Below, piece after piece: positions 55,124 to 64,000 of a DNA stretch of 64,000 bases. Origin of the DNA: Nothopassalora personata (Eukaryota > Ascomycota > Dothideomycetes > Mycosphaerellales > Mycosphaerellaceae); NCBI GenBank assembly GCA_033816765.1, contig CM066289.1, positions 3,224,001 to 3,288,000 of the forward strand. The letters run 5' to 3'. Within the stretch, counting starts at the first letter, position 1; every line of letters starts with the position of its first letter. The notes below the pieces were generated by a model. The model was given only the letters and a program-made list of their open reading frames with translations, was not told the DNA's origin and did no database searches. The position numbers and the translations under genes are program-made.

Positions 55124-55882
55124 TGGTGAGGCGCACTTGATCTGCTCGGCTCTGCGGGTTGTAACCTGGCAGATGGCAGACGACTGTAAGATTTTCAGTG
55201 TTAGTAGCGATGTGTCACGCACTACCAGACCACCGATCCGCAATATAGGTACCGGAATTGCCACCCTCACGCACATCAGAATCGTGAGAACTTCCCCTTG
55301 CAGCATTGACAAACATTCACTTCATGTCACATGCAATTATGCCTTGATGACGTAAACCCGATAAATTCCATGCCAGTGCGTTCGCGGGACACGACGGACT
55401 TCATCGGAGTCCTGACATGTACCCTGACTTGCATCTTCGCGGCCAAGTCACCGACATCGACTTGGACCCTCCCAGTTAGTCCCTTTGGTCGTCTTACAGT
55501 CATGCCGGACTCTCACACCATGGCACAAGACTTGGTCGTTGCGCCGTATGCGTTGGCGAACAGATCTCATGCATAATTGACTCAAAATGGTCGGAGAAAA
55601 GCTGCGCGTCATAAGCATGCGCTAACCATGCCAGATGCTGCGAAGCTTGCTAGACTAAAGATCCTTACCTCTTCCACTTCGAGTCGCGCCGATGTTGGTC
55701 GAGTTGGCGTTGCGAACTCCGAGAAAGTGAGGGTTCGCCAGTCTGCCGACGCAAGTCCAGACCTTTGCAAAATGTGAAAATGTCACAGCAGCCCGTGGGG
55801 ATGATGGTGGCGGTGAGGATCCGATGCTCGCGGCAAACATGTTAGTCACAAGCCCGCGAGCAGAGATCGCTCTGGCAAGACC
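55124..55882. other. intergenic, no gene seen
   Basis: About 760 bp with only short frames. It lies between two loci related to the 44.7 kb F-box-like gene and may contain diverged flanks of the family. No repeat boundary is visible. Confidence 0.45.
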
Positions 55883-56877
55883 ATGTGCGAAGATCTCAAC
55901 GAGGAGCCGAAGCGAGCACGAGCTGAAGAATTTTTTGGCATCTACGTACTATGCGAGATGACACTATCGTATGTCTCAAGCACCGATATCTTCCGCCTAC
56001 GTAATCTCAACCGCAGCATCAAGGCCGGCATCGAAAGCTCCAAGACACTAGAAAACAAGCTCTTTCTCCTTAATCCATCGTTTCCGCGAGTCTCGTGGGT
56101 CGTGAGTCGGGGCAATCAAGTCCTGCAAGAATCATTCTTCATCCGGGAGGACCGGGAGGAAGATGTACCTATAAACGACGACGAACTCAACTGTCCCTTT
56201 CTGGTCCACGAACTACGGCATCTCAACTCATTAGTCCTTCAGCGTCGCCCACAAAAGCCGATCACACACGAAGTCCAACGATGATCGAGGCAGTTCTTGC
56301 ACTACAGGGTCTGTACATGGCAATGCGCGTGGGAACAAATTCTCACTCTGGGCTACGGCTTGGAGATGGCAAGTTTTGACGATCCAGGTACGGCTACCTT
56401 CAATGAGATGTTCTCATGCTAGCCGAAAGCAGTCCATGTATGGCCCAAGTACTGCACTGATCCAGGAGCTCCAGGAGTGGAAAGCTGCTCACTCCGCATC
56501 GAGAAGACAGGCGGTGTGAACCCCAGAGCAGCGGTCACGGGCAAACAACGCTGTACCACACTCAAGCACAAATACGCACCATCGACGACGCTATCTTTCG
56601 ACCCAAGGAAGAACTCGAGGAGATGAGACTCAATGGGGTCCCATTTCATGTTGCCGCGCCTAACTGTCCCCAGAGCACACCGCATAATTTCCAATTCGGG
56701 GAGTGGAGCTGGAATCAGGATGTGAAGAAAGATGAGCAGATGACTGGGTTGAACAGACTCTCTTTGGAGCCCTCACGGATGGGGATAGAGGACCGAGGGA
56801 GAGTGTGCCACGGCTGTGGAATTGGTCGTCGACTCATCCGGAGTATGTCAAGCGCTATGCCAGGAGCGGGTCTCTGA
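55883..56877 (+). pseudogene. F-box-like paralogue, frame-broken
   Basis: The first frame (55883-56284, 133 codons) starts with an acidic leader and an F-box-like helix (FFGIYVLCEMTLSYVSSTDI, FRLRNLNRS). It is clearly similar to the 44.7 kb protein (FGIYELCENVLRFLSCENI, FYLRGINRS). It then stops. Coding-like sequence resumes in other frames: APGVESCSLRIEKTGGVNPR around 56470-56520, then TIDDAIFRPKEELEEMRLNG to the stop at 56877. No intron set was found that joins all parts cleanly, so I call it a probable pseudogene. A multi-exon gene remains possible, and transcript data would decide. Confidence 0.5.
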
Positions 56878-57117
56878 CGCCGTACGGAAGCGGTGTTGTG
56901 GAAGATGTGCCGTCTCAGCGAGCGCCGCTGGAAATAGGATAAAGACGGATTGTTTGGCAAGTCTGTGTGGCATGGAGTGATGGATGGAGTTCGAGACCAA
57001 GTCTATCAGCCGACTTGGTGCTTGTTGTTCATCCTGGCGCAGACAATGCAGCCTATGTCATTTTCGGTAAGCAGCGCACCTTGATGGCTGCTCAATCCTG
57101 GATTTCCAGATCCACCC

Positions 57118-58362
57118 TCACCTATCCCTCCGATTCTCCAACGTAATCCTATACCTGGCTTTCCCCTCCTCGAAAGCAACCACGGCTTTATTCGCGTCTT
57201 TCATATCGTAATGACTGATCCACGGCTTAATGGCCTTCCTCGCAACCAACTCCAACATCTCCTCAATCTGCCTCGGACTTCCGATCATGCTCCCTCCAAA
57301 CTTCACACCCTTTCCGATGAAAGCAAAAGCATTCATGTTTGGTAACTTGTCCTCCGGCGCACCGACTTGGATGAAAGTGCCTTTGGTTCGGAGAAGCCGG
57401 AGATATTGCATGAGGGGCATTTTGGGTGAGGAGACCGTGCAGATAATCAAGTCGAGAGAGCGGGCGTGAGTTTTGTGCCAGTCCTTCTCGTCTTCGGTGG
57501 CGATATAGGTGTCTGCACCCATTGCGAGGACGTCCTTTCGCTTGTTGTTCTTTCTGGAGATACCGACGACTTTGGAGGCACCGAGGGCCCGTGCAAAGAG
57601 CAGGCCGAAGTGGCTAGAAGAGAAGAGTGTCAGCTGTGGTTGGCAGTTTGTCCTGAGCACAAGTACAGGCCTGGTATCGCAGGTGTTCGGACTCACCCTA
57701 GACCACCCACTCCTATTATTCCAACTCTCTTCCCAGGACCGCACCCATTATCCACAAGAGGAGAGTACACTGTTATGCCACCGCAGAGCATAGGCGCCGC
57801 TTCTGCCGAAGGAATCGCATCCGGAATCTTGAAGACGAAATGCGAAGGTGCTCGATGATAGTTCGCGTAGCCACCATACGACGTCCCGCCATTCGGATAC
57901 TTTAAATGCCCAGATCAGTACATGGCCCACTTCCTACGCCTTGCGACTGTGTGCCCAACCCACCTTATCCGCAAACGTGTTGACACTCCTCGTACAATGC
58001 TGTTCCAACCCCGCACTACACTCCTCACAATCCCCTCTCAAACAACTGCTATTCTGCGCTCCCACACCAACTCTATCGCCCACCTTGATCTCCTTCTCCG
58101 CTTTCTTCCCAACTCTCACAGCTTTCCCGACGATCTCATGTCCAACACAGACAGGGTACGGCGTGGGACCCCAGCCTGATCGAAGGGTATGAAGATCACT
58201 CCCGCAGATTCCGCAGTGTGAGATTTCAATATCGATGTCGGTCTCTTCGAAGGGTTTGGGATCGGGGAACTGTTGCCAGACCATGGTGCCTTCTGCGGAC
58301 TTTTTGTCGAGACCCATCCAGCCGACAAAGTCGGTCGGTTGAAGAATTTTTTCGGAGGACAT
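57118..58362 (-). CDS. zinc-dependent alcohol dehydrogenase, cinnamyl/ADH6 type
   Basis: Medium-chain NADP(H) alcohol dehydrogenase, reducing aldehydes in the cytosol. Three exons (58362-57964, 57899-57697, 57613-57118) with introns of 64 nt (GTGGGT-AAAG) and 83 nt (GTGAGT-TTCTAG) give 365 residues in frame. Catalytic zinc ligands: Cys50 in HCGICGSD and His75-Glu76 in VGHE. Structural zinc Cys at 107, 112, 115 and 123. The nucleotide-binding GVGGLGHFG motif spans the second intron. The residue pattern ARALGASKVVGISRKNNKRK after the Rossmann turn fits NADP preference (Ser-Arg-Lys), as in ADH6-like enzymes. Substrate is not predictable by eye. Confidence 0.92.
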
Positions 58363-59255
58363 GGTTCGAGGCTTGGGGTGGGAGTCGTGGTGGGATACCA
58401 GAGAAGAGGCCGGTGAGTTGAGAGGTGAGAGTTGAGGGTGTGAAAGAGGGTGAATGACAGAAGGGGAAGCTTTAGCAGTTGTGATCAGTCGTAACAACTT
58501 GCCGTGTGAGATGATGATATGGACGTGGATTACGAAGCTAATCAGTGTTGCTCACGAATCGACGACATGGTGTCGACTGCAAGCATTGCAGGATTGCCGA
58601 GGTGAAGTGTAAAGGGCCGCTTAGAAAGTTCATCCGAAGGCTATGCGCCATGAGCAGATGATATGGAAATGGTATGCTTCGATCCATGGAACGAGTTGGA
58701 TGGCGTGGTCGTGTTGCCAACGTGTTTCGCGGGTGCCCTGGGTACTGACTCGGGTAGGGGCTGAGTGTGGACGGTAAGTGAATGCATAGTTTGCGCAGCC
58801 ACTGTGATTGACTCGGCTACTACCGCCGCTAGAGAATGTACCCTGCTGGGAACAAAAGATGGGTTCGAGTCGTAACTTTACGAGAAATACGCTCGTTGCG
58901 CGCTTTCCGACCTTCAGTCTGAGCTCTTCGACAGTGGGCATGGTCGAAAATTCGCCGAAACTGACCATGCTTCTGACCATGCTGTTGTCCAATGCCACGA
59001 TTTTCTTTAAGCGAAGTTAAAACAGCGAATCTGGGAACATTACCAGCAAGGGGATGAAGCAGCAGCAGAATTCCGCCGCACAAGAAAAGGCCTCGGAGTA
59101 TCCTAAGAGGTTTTTCGCGAGGGACTATGCCGGGGAATAGGTTGGAGTTTACTTTGTAGTTGCAGGGCGAGGAACGCTACGGAAGTGATGTACCTAATGC
59201 AGTGGAAGTTCTAAGTACATTGTTGCTTTTGGTGTAAGTTCTGAAGCATGGGATG
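58363..59255. other. intergenic, no supportable gene
   Basis: About 890 bp between the ADH start and the 3' end of the AT-hook repeat gene. Overlapping short frames on both strands around 58630-59083 have no motif. The ADH promoter should lie in the left part. Confidence 0.5.
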
Positions 59256-60867
59256 CTACTCAGCGGCTGGAGTAGCGACGACGGAATCGATGCCCTCCTC
59301 CTGCTGCTCTTTCTTTATCTCGGTATCTGCCGACAGGCGACCGCTTCTGCGCTGCTTCTTTGGTGCGGCACCCTTTGAAGCTGGACTTGGAGTGCCGGCC
59401 TCCTTGCCACTCTCCATTTCGTCCGACTTGCGCTTGCTGCGCCGTCCACTTGGTGGCGATGGTTTCTTCTGTTGGTTGTCGCTAGGACTGGTGGGCTCAG
59501 CGCTCGATGCCTTGGTCGGGTTTTGCTTCGATGGAGATGTTTGAACGATGATATTGTCTTCGTCGCCAAGGCCGGGGTTGTCGACTTTCTTGACTTCGCC
59601 CTTGCTGCCCTTCTTGGGTGACGAGCGTTTCTCTGCAGTCGAGCCGGGTTCCGTAACGATCTCGGTGTGTGGAGCTGGAGAGCGGCGCGGCTCTGACGGG
59701 TTTATTGGCTGTTTCGTAGGCCTGCCACGGCGTTTCTTGGGTGGCGATGGATTCTCCGCCTGGTTATTGTTGGTCGTCAGCTCCTCTTTCGATGGAGCGT
59801 TGCCACGGAACTTCTTGGGTGGTGATGGCTTCTCTACCTCGTCGTTCTTGGTCTTCAGCTCCTCATTCGATGGAGCGTTGCCACGGAGTTTCTTGGGTGG
59901 TGATGGCTTCTCAACCTCGTCGTTATTGTCGAGCTCTTCGTCTGGTTGAGCACGACGTTTCTTCGAAGGTGGTGACAACTCCTGTGGTTGGACGCCTGCT
60001 TTGGCGCCTCCCATCTTGGGTGGTGATGGCTTCTTGGCCTCATTGAACTCGTCGTTCAGCTCTTCTTCTGGCCGAGCTTTGCCGCGACGCTTCTTGGGTG
60101 GTGATGGCTTGTCGGCCTCTTCATCGTCGTTCAGCTCCTCATCTGGTTGGGCGCGGCGCTTCTTGGACGGTGGTGATGGCTCCTGTGGCTCCTGTAGATC
60201 GACATTGGCTCTGGTGCCTCGCTTCTTGATGAGCTTCTGATCGAGGACTTTGACGAGCTTGGGTCCATTCTTGTGGTACTCGACGGTGCAGCCCTCGAAG
60301 TTCTTCGGGGTGCGTCGCAAACCGACGGAATGGGATACTGTGTTGTATGCGACGATCTTACGATTGCCGGGCTCGAAGCGGCTCAGGCGGACGAAGATTT
60401 CTGGAGGGTCGCCGGGTAGAGTTGGTGGAAAGCCGCGGTTTATGTCCAGGAGGACCCAGTCTATAGTCGTGTCAGTCTGATCGGCTTCAGGAGGGAGAGA
60501 AGAGGGTGATCTTACTCTCAGTGCCTTCAATTGGCAGTGGCTCGTACCCGCGAGCCATCTTCTTGCCCTCAGGACTGTTCTTCTCTCTGTTGCGGCGCTG
60601 ACGCGATCGTGTCTCGCGGTCGAGGAAGCGCTCCTTCTCTAGAGCCTGCTCGTGTCTGCGCTGTGCGCCAGCTCCGTTGGGAATCTGAGTGCACGCGTCG
60701 ATCTCACGGCCTTTCTTTTTGAAGATCTCCTTGATCTTGTCATCAGAAAATCCAAACTGCTTGAAGTCGTCTCTGATGGCAGAGTCAGATAAGCCTTCTG
60801 TGGGTTTTGCGGGCTTGCCGATGATGCGGTCAAGTTGCTGTCTGCGGTCAGCTTCTTCGCCTGTCAT
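59256..60867 (-). CDS. hypothetical protein with SPPKK repeats and AT-hook
   Basis: Two exons (60867-60516, 60460-59256), 55-nt intron (GTAAGA, CTATAG), 518 residues in frame. Residues 1-117 are charged and helical (SDSAIRDDFKQFGFSDDKIK). Residues 118-190 form a conserved-looking block with WVLLDINRGFPPTLPGDPP and PKNFEGCTVEYHKNGPK. Residues 213-360 hold seven copies of an SPPxK(K/M) core, spaced about 22-28 residues apart with acidic EEL linkers. The last runs into KKRRGRPTK, a canonical AT-hook core (RGRP). The C terminus is Lys/Ser/Pro-rich with further Pro-Ser-Pro motifs. A nuclear, chromatin- or DNA-associated role is likely by composition; no named family is recognised. Confidence 0.82.
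59712..60180. repeat. degenerate minisatellite coding SPPKK units
   Basis: Tandem coding repeat inside the AT-hook gene. The best-matched adjacent units are 26 codons (78 nt) apart (LRGNAPSNEEL and FRGNAPSKEEL copies), while others are shortened or diverged. Confidence 0.85.
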
Positions 60868-61668
60868 GTTGAGTGCGATGTTTGTGTGTGGAAGGTGTGG
60901 ACGGTCGGAGGCAGTCGTGCTGGTGTGCAACGCCGGGAAGTGGTGGGGTGAGTGATGGCGCTTCTCTAACGGTTTTTGTTGAAGGGGAAGCGCAACCAGG
61001 AGAACTCACCGGAGACATCGTAGAACATGGACAGGGCGCTAACGTTCTGGTGGCAAAGATCTGTCTGTTCTTGAAGTGAGCTGTGGGCAAAAGGATGGAC
61101 CTCCTCGAGGGACACTTGAGACCTGAATATATGGTATGCTGGTGGCTGGGAAACGTCCTATTGTCTATTGCGCGGCTATTGTGCTGGCGCTTTTGCACAC
61201 GTCAGACTATACTTCCGGGAGCTATTCAAGCATTGCAACAATAGCAGGGCTAATAGTCAAGCAGAAACTTGTATTGTGGAACAATGCTGACATTGTTGCG
61301 TCTGCCTTCTCTGTCTGGTATCGTTGGAGAGAGCCGCAGGGGGCTGTGCGCTGTTGAACGCTCTGGGCCAATATTATGGACCCCGCCCATAATCATAGGA
61401 CGACGCTCACCCAGCGATCCTGAGCAATGACTGTATAGTTCCGCTTGGTGTCTTCAGAGTGCGCGAAGATCTGGGTCCGACGGGTCTGAGCACTTCGTTG
61501 TGAAGCCCGACAATTTGAACAGAGGCAAAAGTGCGCGTTGCCCGCATTCTATTGCTCGACTCGCCATACAAATAAGCCATTCATGTGCTACAGTGGCCGA
61601 ATCGATATGCCTTGGTGGACCAACAACTGCAGTGTATCGGAGTAGGCTGGATCCTGTGCCTCCCACGC
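60868..61668. other. intergenic, no gene seen
   Basis: 800 bp between the 3' end of COQ7 and the start of the AT-hook gene, both on the minus strand. Only short motif-free frames. It should hold the AT-hook gene promoter. Confidence 0.5.
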
Positions 61669-62403
61669 TCAGACTCTCTCGCTAACCCAAATGGCACCTC
61701 GGCACCCTGCTCGAATAACTCCAGTCAGAAGCTCGTACGGGTTGGCTTCTTTCGCATCATTTTCCACCGCATGATCGAGATGCTCCAACTCCTCGTCCCG
61801 TATCCTCCTGATGTCCGTCACTAGCGCTCTCAACTCTTCCCCAGGCTCCTCTCCCCTCTTCTCCATGTCCTTGAACCAGCTCAGCAGCTCTCTGACCTGA
61901 TTGTTGTAGTGATCTCCAATCTCAGTCTCGACAGCCTCGGTGCAAGCCATAGCGGCCTCCCTTCCCATCGCCCCAGTGGTCCACCCAAGGACTGTTGCAG
62001 CAGCCTGCCACACGGGGTACATGGCAGTCGGCCTTATCCTATGCTTGGCCAAGAGTTGGTTGAACTTTGCGAAGTGGCCGGCTTCTTGATCGTACATGTG
62101 CTTCATCAGAGGTCGAAGGTGTGGGTGTGCCTTGACTATGGGAGGCGTCTGAGAAGTGTAAATCAATGTCGCAGCAAGCTCGCCCGCATGGTTTACACGC
62201 AGAGCGGATTCCAGGAAGCGTTTCTGCGCATGGCTGAGAGGCTTCGGGCGAGCTTCTGGTCGTGGTGTCTTCAATGTGTCAGGCTCCTTCTCGACCTGAT
62301 CTCGATGGATGCCCGAGGCGGCGAACGTTCGGCGAGCCTGTAGTTGGAAAGCCAGGGGTGTTAGACGTGCCTTGAGGGGCAGATAAGGTGTGATTCGAGA
62401 CAT
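61669..62403 (-). CDS. COQ7: 5-demethoxyubiquinone hydroxylase COQ7
   Basis: Di-iron hydroxylase of the penultimate step of ubiquinone synthesis, on the matrix face of the mitochondrial inner membrane within the CoQ complex. Single exon, 244 residues. The first 30 residues are Arg-rich and lack acids (MSRITPYLPLKARLTPLAFQ), fitting a mitochondrial presequence. Carboxylate and His ligands of the di-iron site are visible: Glu in VNHAGELAA, Glu and His in YDQEAGHFAKF, Glu in CTEAVETEIGDHY, and Glu and His in RDEELEHLDHA. The length matches fungal orthologues. It is the last intact gene before the mutated transposon, whose first recognisable base is about 235 bp away. Confidence 0.96.
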   Translation of the reverse strand: MSRITPYLPLKARLTPLAFQLQARRTFAASGIHRDQVEKEPDTLKTPRPEARPKPLSHAQKRFLESALRVNHAGELAATLIYTSQTPPIVKAHPHLRPLMKHMYDQEAGHFAKFNQLLAKHRIRPTAMYPVWQAAATVLGWTTGAMGREAAMACTEAVETEIGDHYNNQVRELLSWFKDMEKRGEEPGEELRALVTDIRRIRDEELEHLDHAVENDAKEANPYELLTGVIRAGCRGAIWVSERV

Positions 62404-62563
62404 GGCGGTGGTCGCACGTTTCCATCATAATAATATATGCACAGCGAAGTAGGCATATCGAAAGCAGTGTGAAAGTCTCGACGTCAGGGATCTCGACAGT
62501 GGCCTAGGCTTACAAAACCGGCAAATACCCGCATTCAAAATTCGCAATCCTTAATCCTCATTA

Positions 62564-62603
62564 TTATAGACTCGCTATTTGTCTTATAGACTCGCTATTT
62601 GTC
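62564..62603. repeat. 20-bp perfect direct duplication at the element edge
   Basis: TTATAGACTCGCTATTTGTC occurs twice head to tail (62564-62583, 62584-62603). It contains ACTCGCTA, a motif that recurs throughout the adjacent transposon. It may be part of the element's terminal repeat or a local duplication. Confidence 0.85.
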
Positions 62604-62636
62604 TAACAGCACACTCGCTACATTGCTTTATACAAT

Positions 62637-64000
62637 GCCACGTCCAGCGATCGATCTAGAGCCCTTTCGCATCGATATCGAGCTATGGACTGCCGCTGAA
62701 TTTACATAGGCAGCTATTCGAGACAACCTCTTTAATCTCTACGGTGTTCGAATTAGCGAACGGACCCTCCGCTAGCGACTCGTAGAGTGGCGAGGGACTC
62801 GCGAGGATAATTAGGCTCATAATTAGGCTCGCTAGGCCGAGCTACGCTAGCGAGTCGAGGAACTATTCTAGAAATATAGCCTCGACGATAGCGAGTCTTA
62901 TGCTATCCTCCGCCTCGATGGATTCGACCTTACCCTTTGCTAGTATTAAGAGCTACGAAGAGGTATTAGATTAAAGCGTAGTCTTAGTAAAGAATAAGCT
63001 CTAGCTATAGAGCCTAAGATATAGCGAGTCCTTTAGGAAGTTATAAGTAGTAGCTATTAGTAAGACTAGGGCTATCGTAAGCTAGTAAGAGAGCTACGTA
63101 AGAGTTATTATATTATTAGACGGTAGGATAGACTTGGTGTCTATAGACTCGTAGACTAGACTCGCTAACTTTATTAGCGACCGTATTAGGACACTCGCTC
63201 GTGCGATTAACCCTATCCCTTTTGTCTCTCGCAATCCTATAATAAGAGACCCTACAATACCGCGGTATACGAGGCTAAAAGTAGAAGGTCCTAACGACAT
63301 CTAGTTAATCGATGCCTTTCTAAAATACGAGCGCTTTAAGATATAGATCTACGCTTATATTAACGTCTACTCTCGGCGGGTTATCTAGTACTATATAGGG
63401 CCTATAGCGAAGACGAAGTTCTCTATATTTGCTTAATACGTTAGAGTAATACATTACGGTAGTAGGGTGCTAAATCGCGTACGATCTAATTAGGGGGTTA
63501 AGACGCCTATACTAGCCAATGCCTATCTACGAGTCCGAGAGCGACTCGCTAGTAATCTACTTACGTTCGATAAGGCCTTCTAGTACACCTTAAGTAAGGG
63601 CAATTAAACTATCGAATACTAGTAGGGCGAGGGTACTAAGGCTACATTTAATCGCTAGAGAGACCTCTTTAATTAGTATATTATAATAGGACTCTTTAAG
63701 GAAGCATTAGCCGTAGATAGGATAGCATTCGCTACTATCTATATTCTAATCCTTCGAAGTGTTATATTATCGTTCGTTAACGAGTAGAACCGCTATCGTA
63801 TCCGTCGTTATAACCTAGAATCGTATATAAACGGCATACCGGATATCCTATATAACTACCTAGAGTTAAAAGGAGTACGACTATATAGGCATCTACTTAA
63901 CCCTAAGGACAAGGAGCTTCGCTAGTAGAAGGAGCGAGTCGATTAGTACGGTACGTTAATCCGGGGTGTCTATAGTAGCGAGTCTAGCGCTACTATAGCT
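62637..64000 (+). mobile_element. dead DDE-integrase DNA transposon with RIP-like mutation
   Basis: Degenerate transposase read on the plus strand and continuing past the window edge. From 62637 the frame starts MPRPAIDLEPF and continues to RISERTLR and RLVEW, the N-terminal helix-turn-helix of fungal and animal integrase-core transposases (KRBA2-like). Around 63300-63420, IYAYINVYSRRVI marks the RNase H-fold catalytic core. VLNRVRSN followed by GVKTPILANAYLRVRER, then TIEY near 63612, match the later catalytic Asp and Glu blocks. RYRIRRYNLESYINGIPDIL follows at about 63790. Dozens of in-frame TAG and TAA codons sit where Gln or Trp are expected, and frames shift near 63200-63260. CA and TG dinucleotides are almost absent (none in 62941-63120), the footprint of repeat-induced point mutation. 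It cannot encode an active enzyme. Confidence 0.85.

Noticed and set aside
63094..63300. Short minus-strand frame inside the mutated transposon
   Set aside because: It lies antisense to the transposase remnant and exists only because the region is depleted of certain dinucleotides.
42564..64000. Possible secondary-metabolite or biosynthetic cluster (ADH, DUF4863, MFS relic, bZIP elsewhere)
   Set aside because: No backbone synthase (PKS, NRPS, terpene cyclase, DMATS) is present and the genes are interspersed with housekeeping loci.

Overview
The window is nuclear DNA of a filamentous ascomycete, most likely a dothideomycete (Mycosphaerellales-like). The evidence is eukaryotic gene structure with many short GT-AG introns (about 47-80 nt, a few longer), fungus-specific proteins (FLO8/SOM1, LPxELR-type F-box-like proteins, DUF1479, DUF4863), GC-balanced intergenic DNA and, at the right end, a transposon carrying a RIP-like mutation pattern (repeat-induced point mutation). 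The class is inferred from gene style, not from a phylogeny. I can support about 26 protein-coding loci (some with uncertain structure), one transporter pseudogene and one dead transposon. I see no rRNA, tRNA, CRISPR array or viral gene.

Layout. 0.7-1.9 kb: bZIP transcription factor (-). 1.9-5.2 kb: no supportable gene. 5.2-10.5 kb: cytosolic GH1 beta-glucosidase (-), then DUF1479 and GFA/CENP-V proteins (+). 11.2-14 kb: three F-box-like genes, one of them frame-broken or poorly modelled. 14.4-21.3 kb: histone chaperone SPT6 (-) divergent from a STE7-type MAP kinase kinase (+). 24.2-29.2 kb: secreted alpha-amylase followed by SNF1 kinase. 29.9-32.3 kb: U5 snRNP WD40 protein (-) divergent from TRAPP subunit BET3 (+), which has a 9-nt exon. 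33.9-36.5 kb: LisH regulator FLO8/SOM1. 37.5-41.3 kb: centrin-binding SFI1 (-) divergent from a 60-residue twin-CX9C protein resembling NDUFAF8. 42.7-43.3 kb: decayed MFS transporter. 43.5-46.0 kb: DUF4863 protein and an F-box-like protein (-). 47.8-53.4 kb: NCS1 nucleobase permease (+), secreted and membrane-anchored kelch-like protein (-), COX4 (+). 53.9-56.9 kb: two loci related to the 44.7 kb F-box-like gene, one probably broken. 57.1-62.4 kb: zinc alcohol dehydrogenase, AT-hook repeat protein and COQ7 (all -). 62.6-64.0 kb: DDE-integrase transposon riddled with TAG/TAA stops and nearly free of CA/TG dinucleotides.

How the genes fit together. Most loci are single-copy housekeeping functions: transcription elongation, splicing, vesicle tethering, spindle pole body, respiratory chain and ubiquinone synthesis. 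Three regulators of nutrient-dependent growth and filamentation in fungi (STE7-type MAPKK, SNF1, FLO8/SOM1) lie within 17 kb, and SNF1 directly follows an amylase gene whose family is glucose-repressed. No secondary-metabolite cluster is present. The least described parts are the family of F-box-like paralogues at 44-57 kb, the AT-hook repeat protein, the tiny twin-CX9C gene and the dead element at the right edge. Exon coordinates were worked out by hand from splice motifs and reading frame. Where I state that a model is in frame, the summed coding length is a multiple of three.
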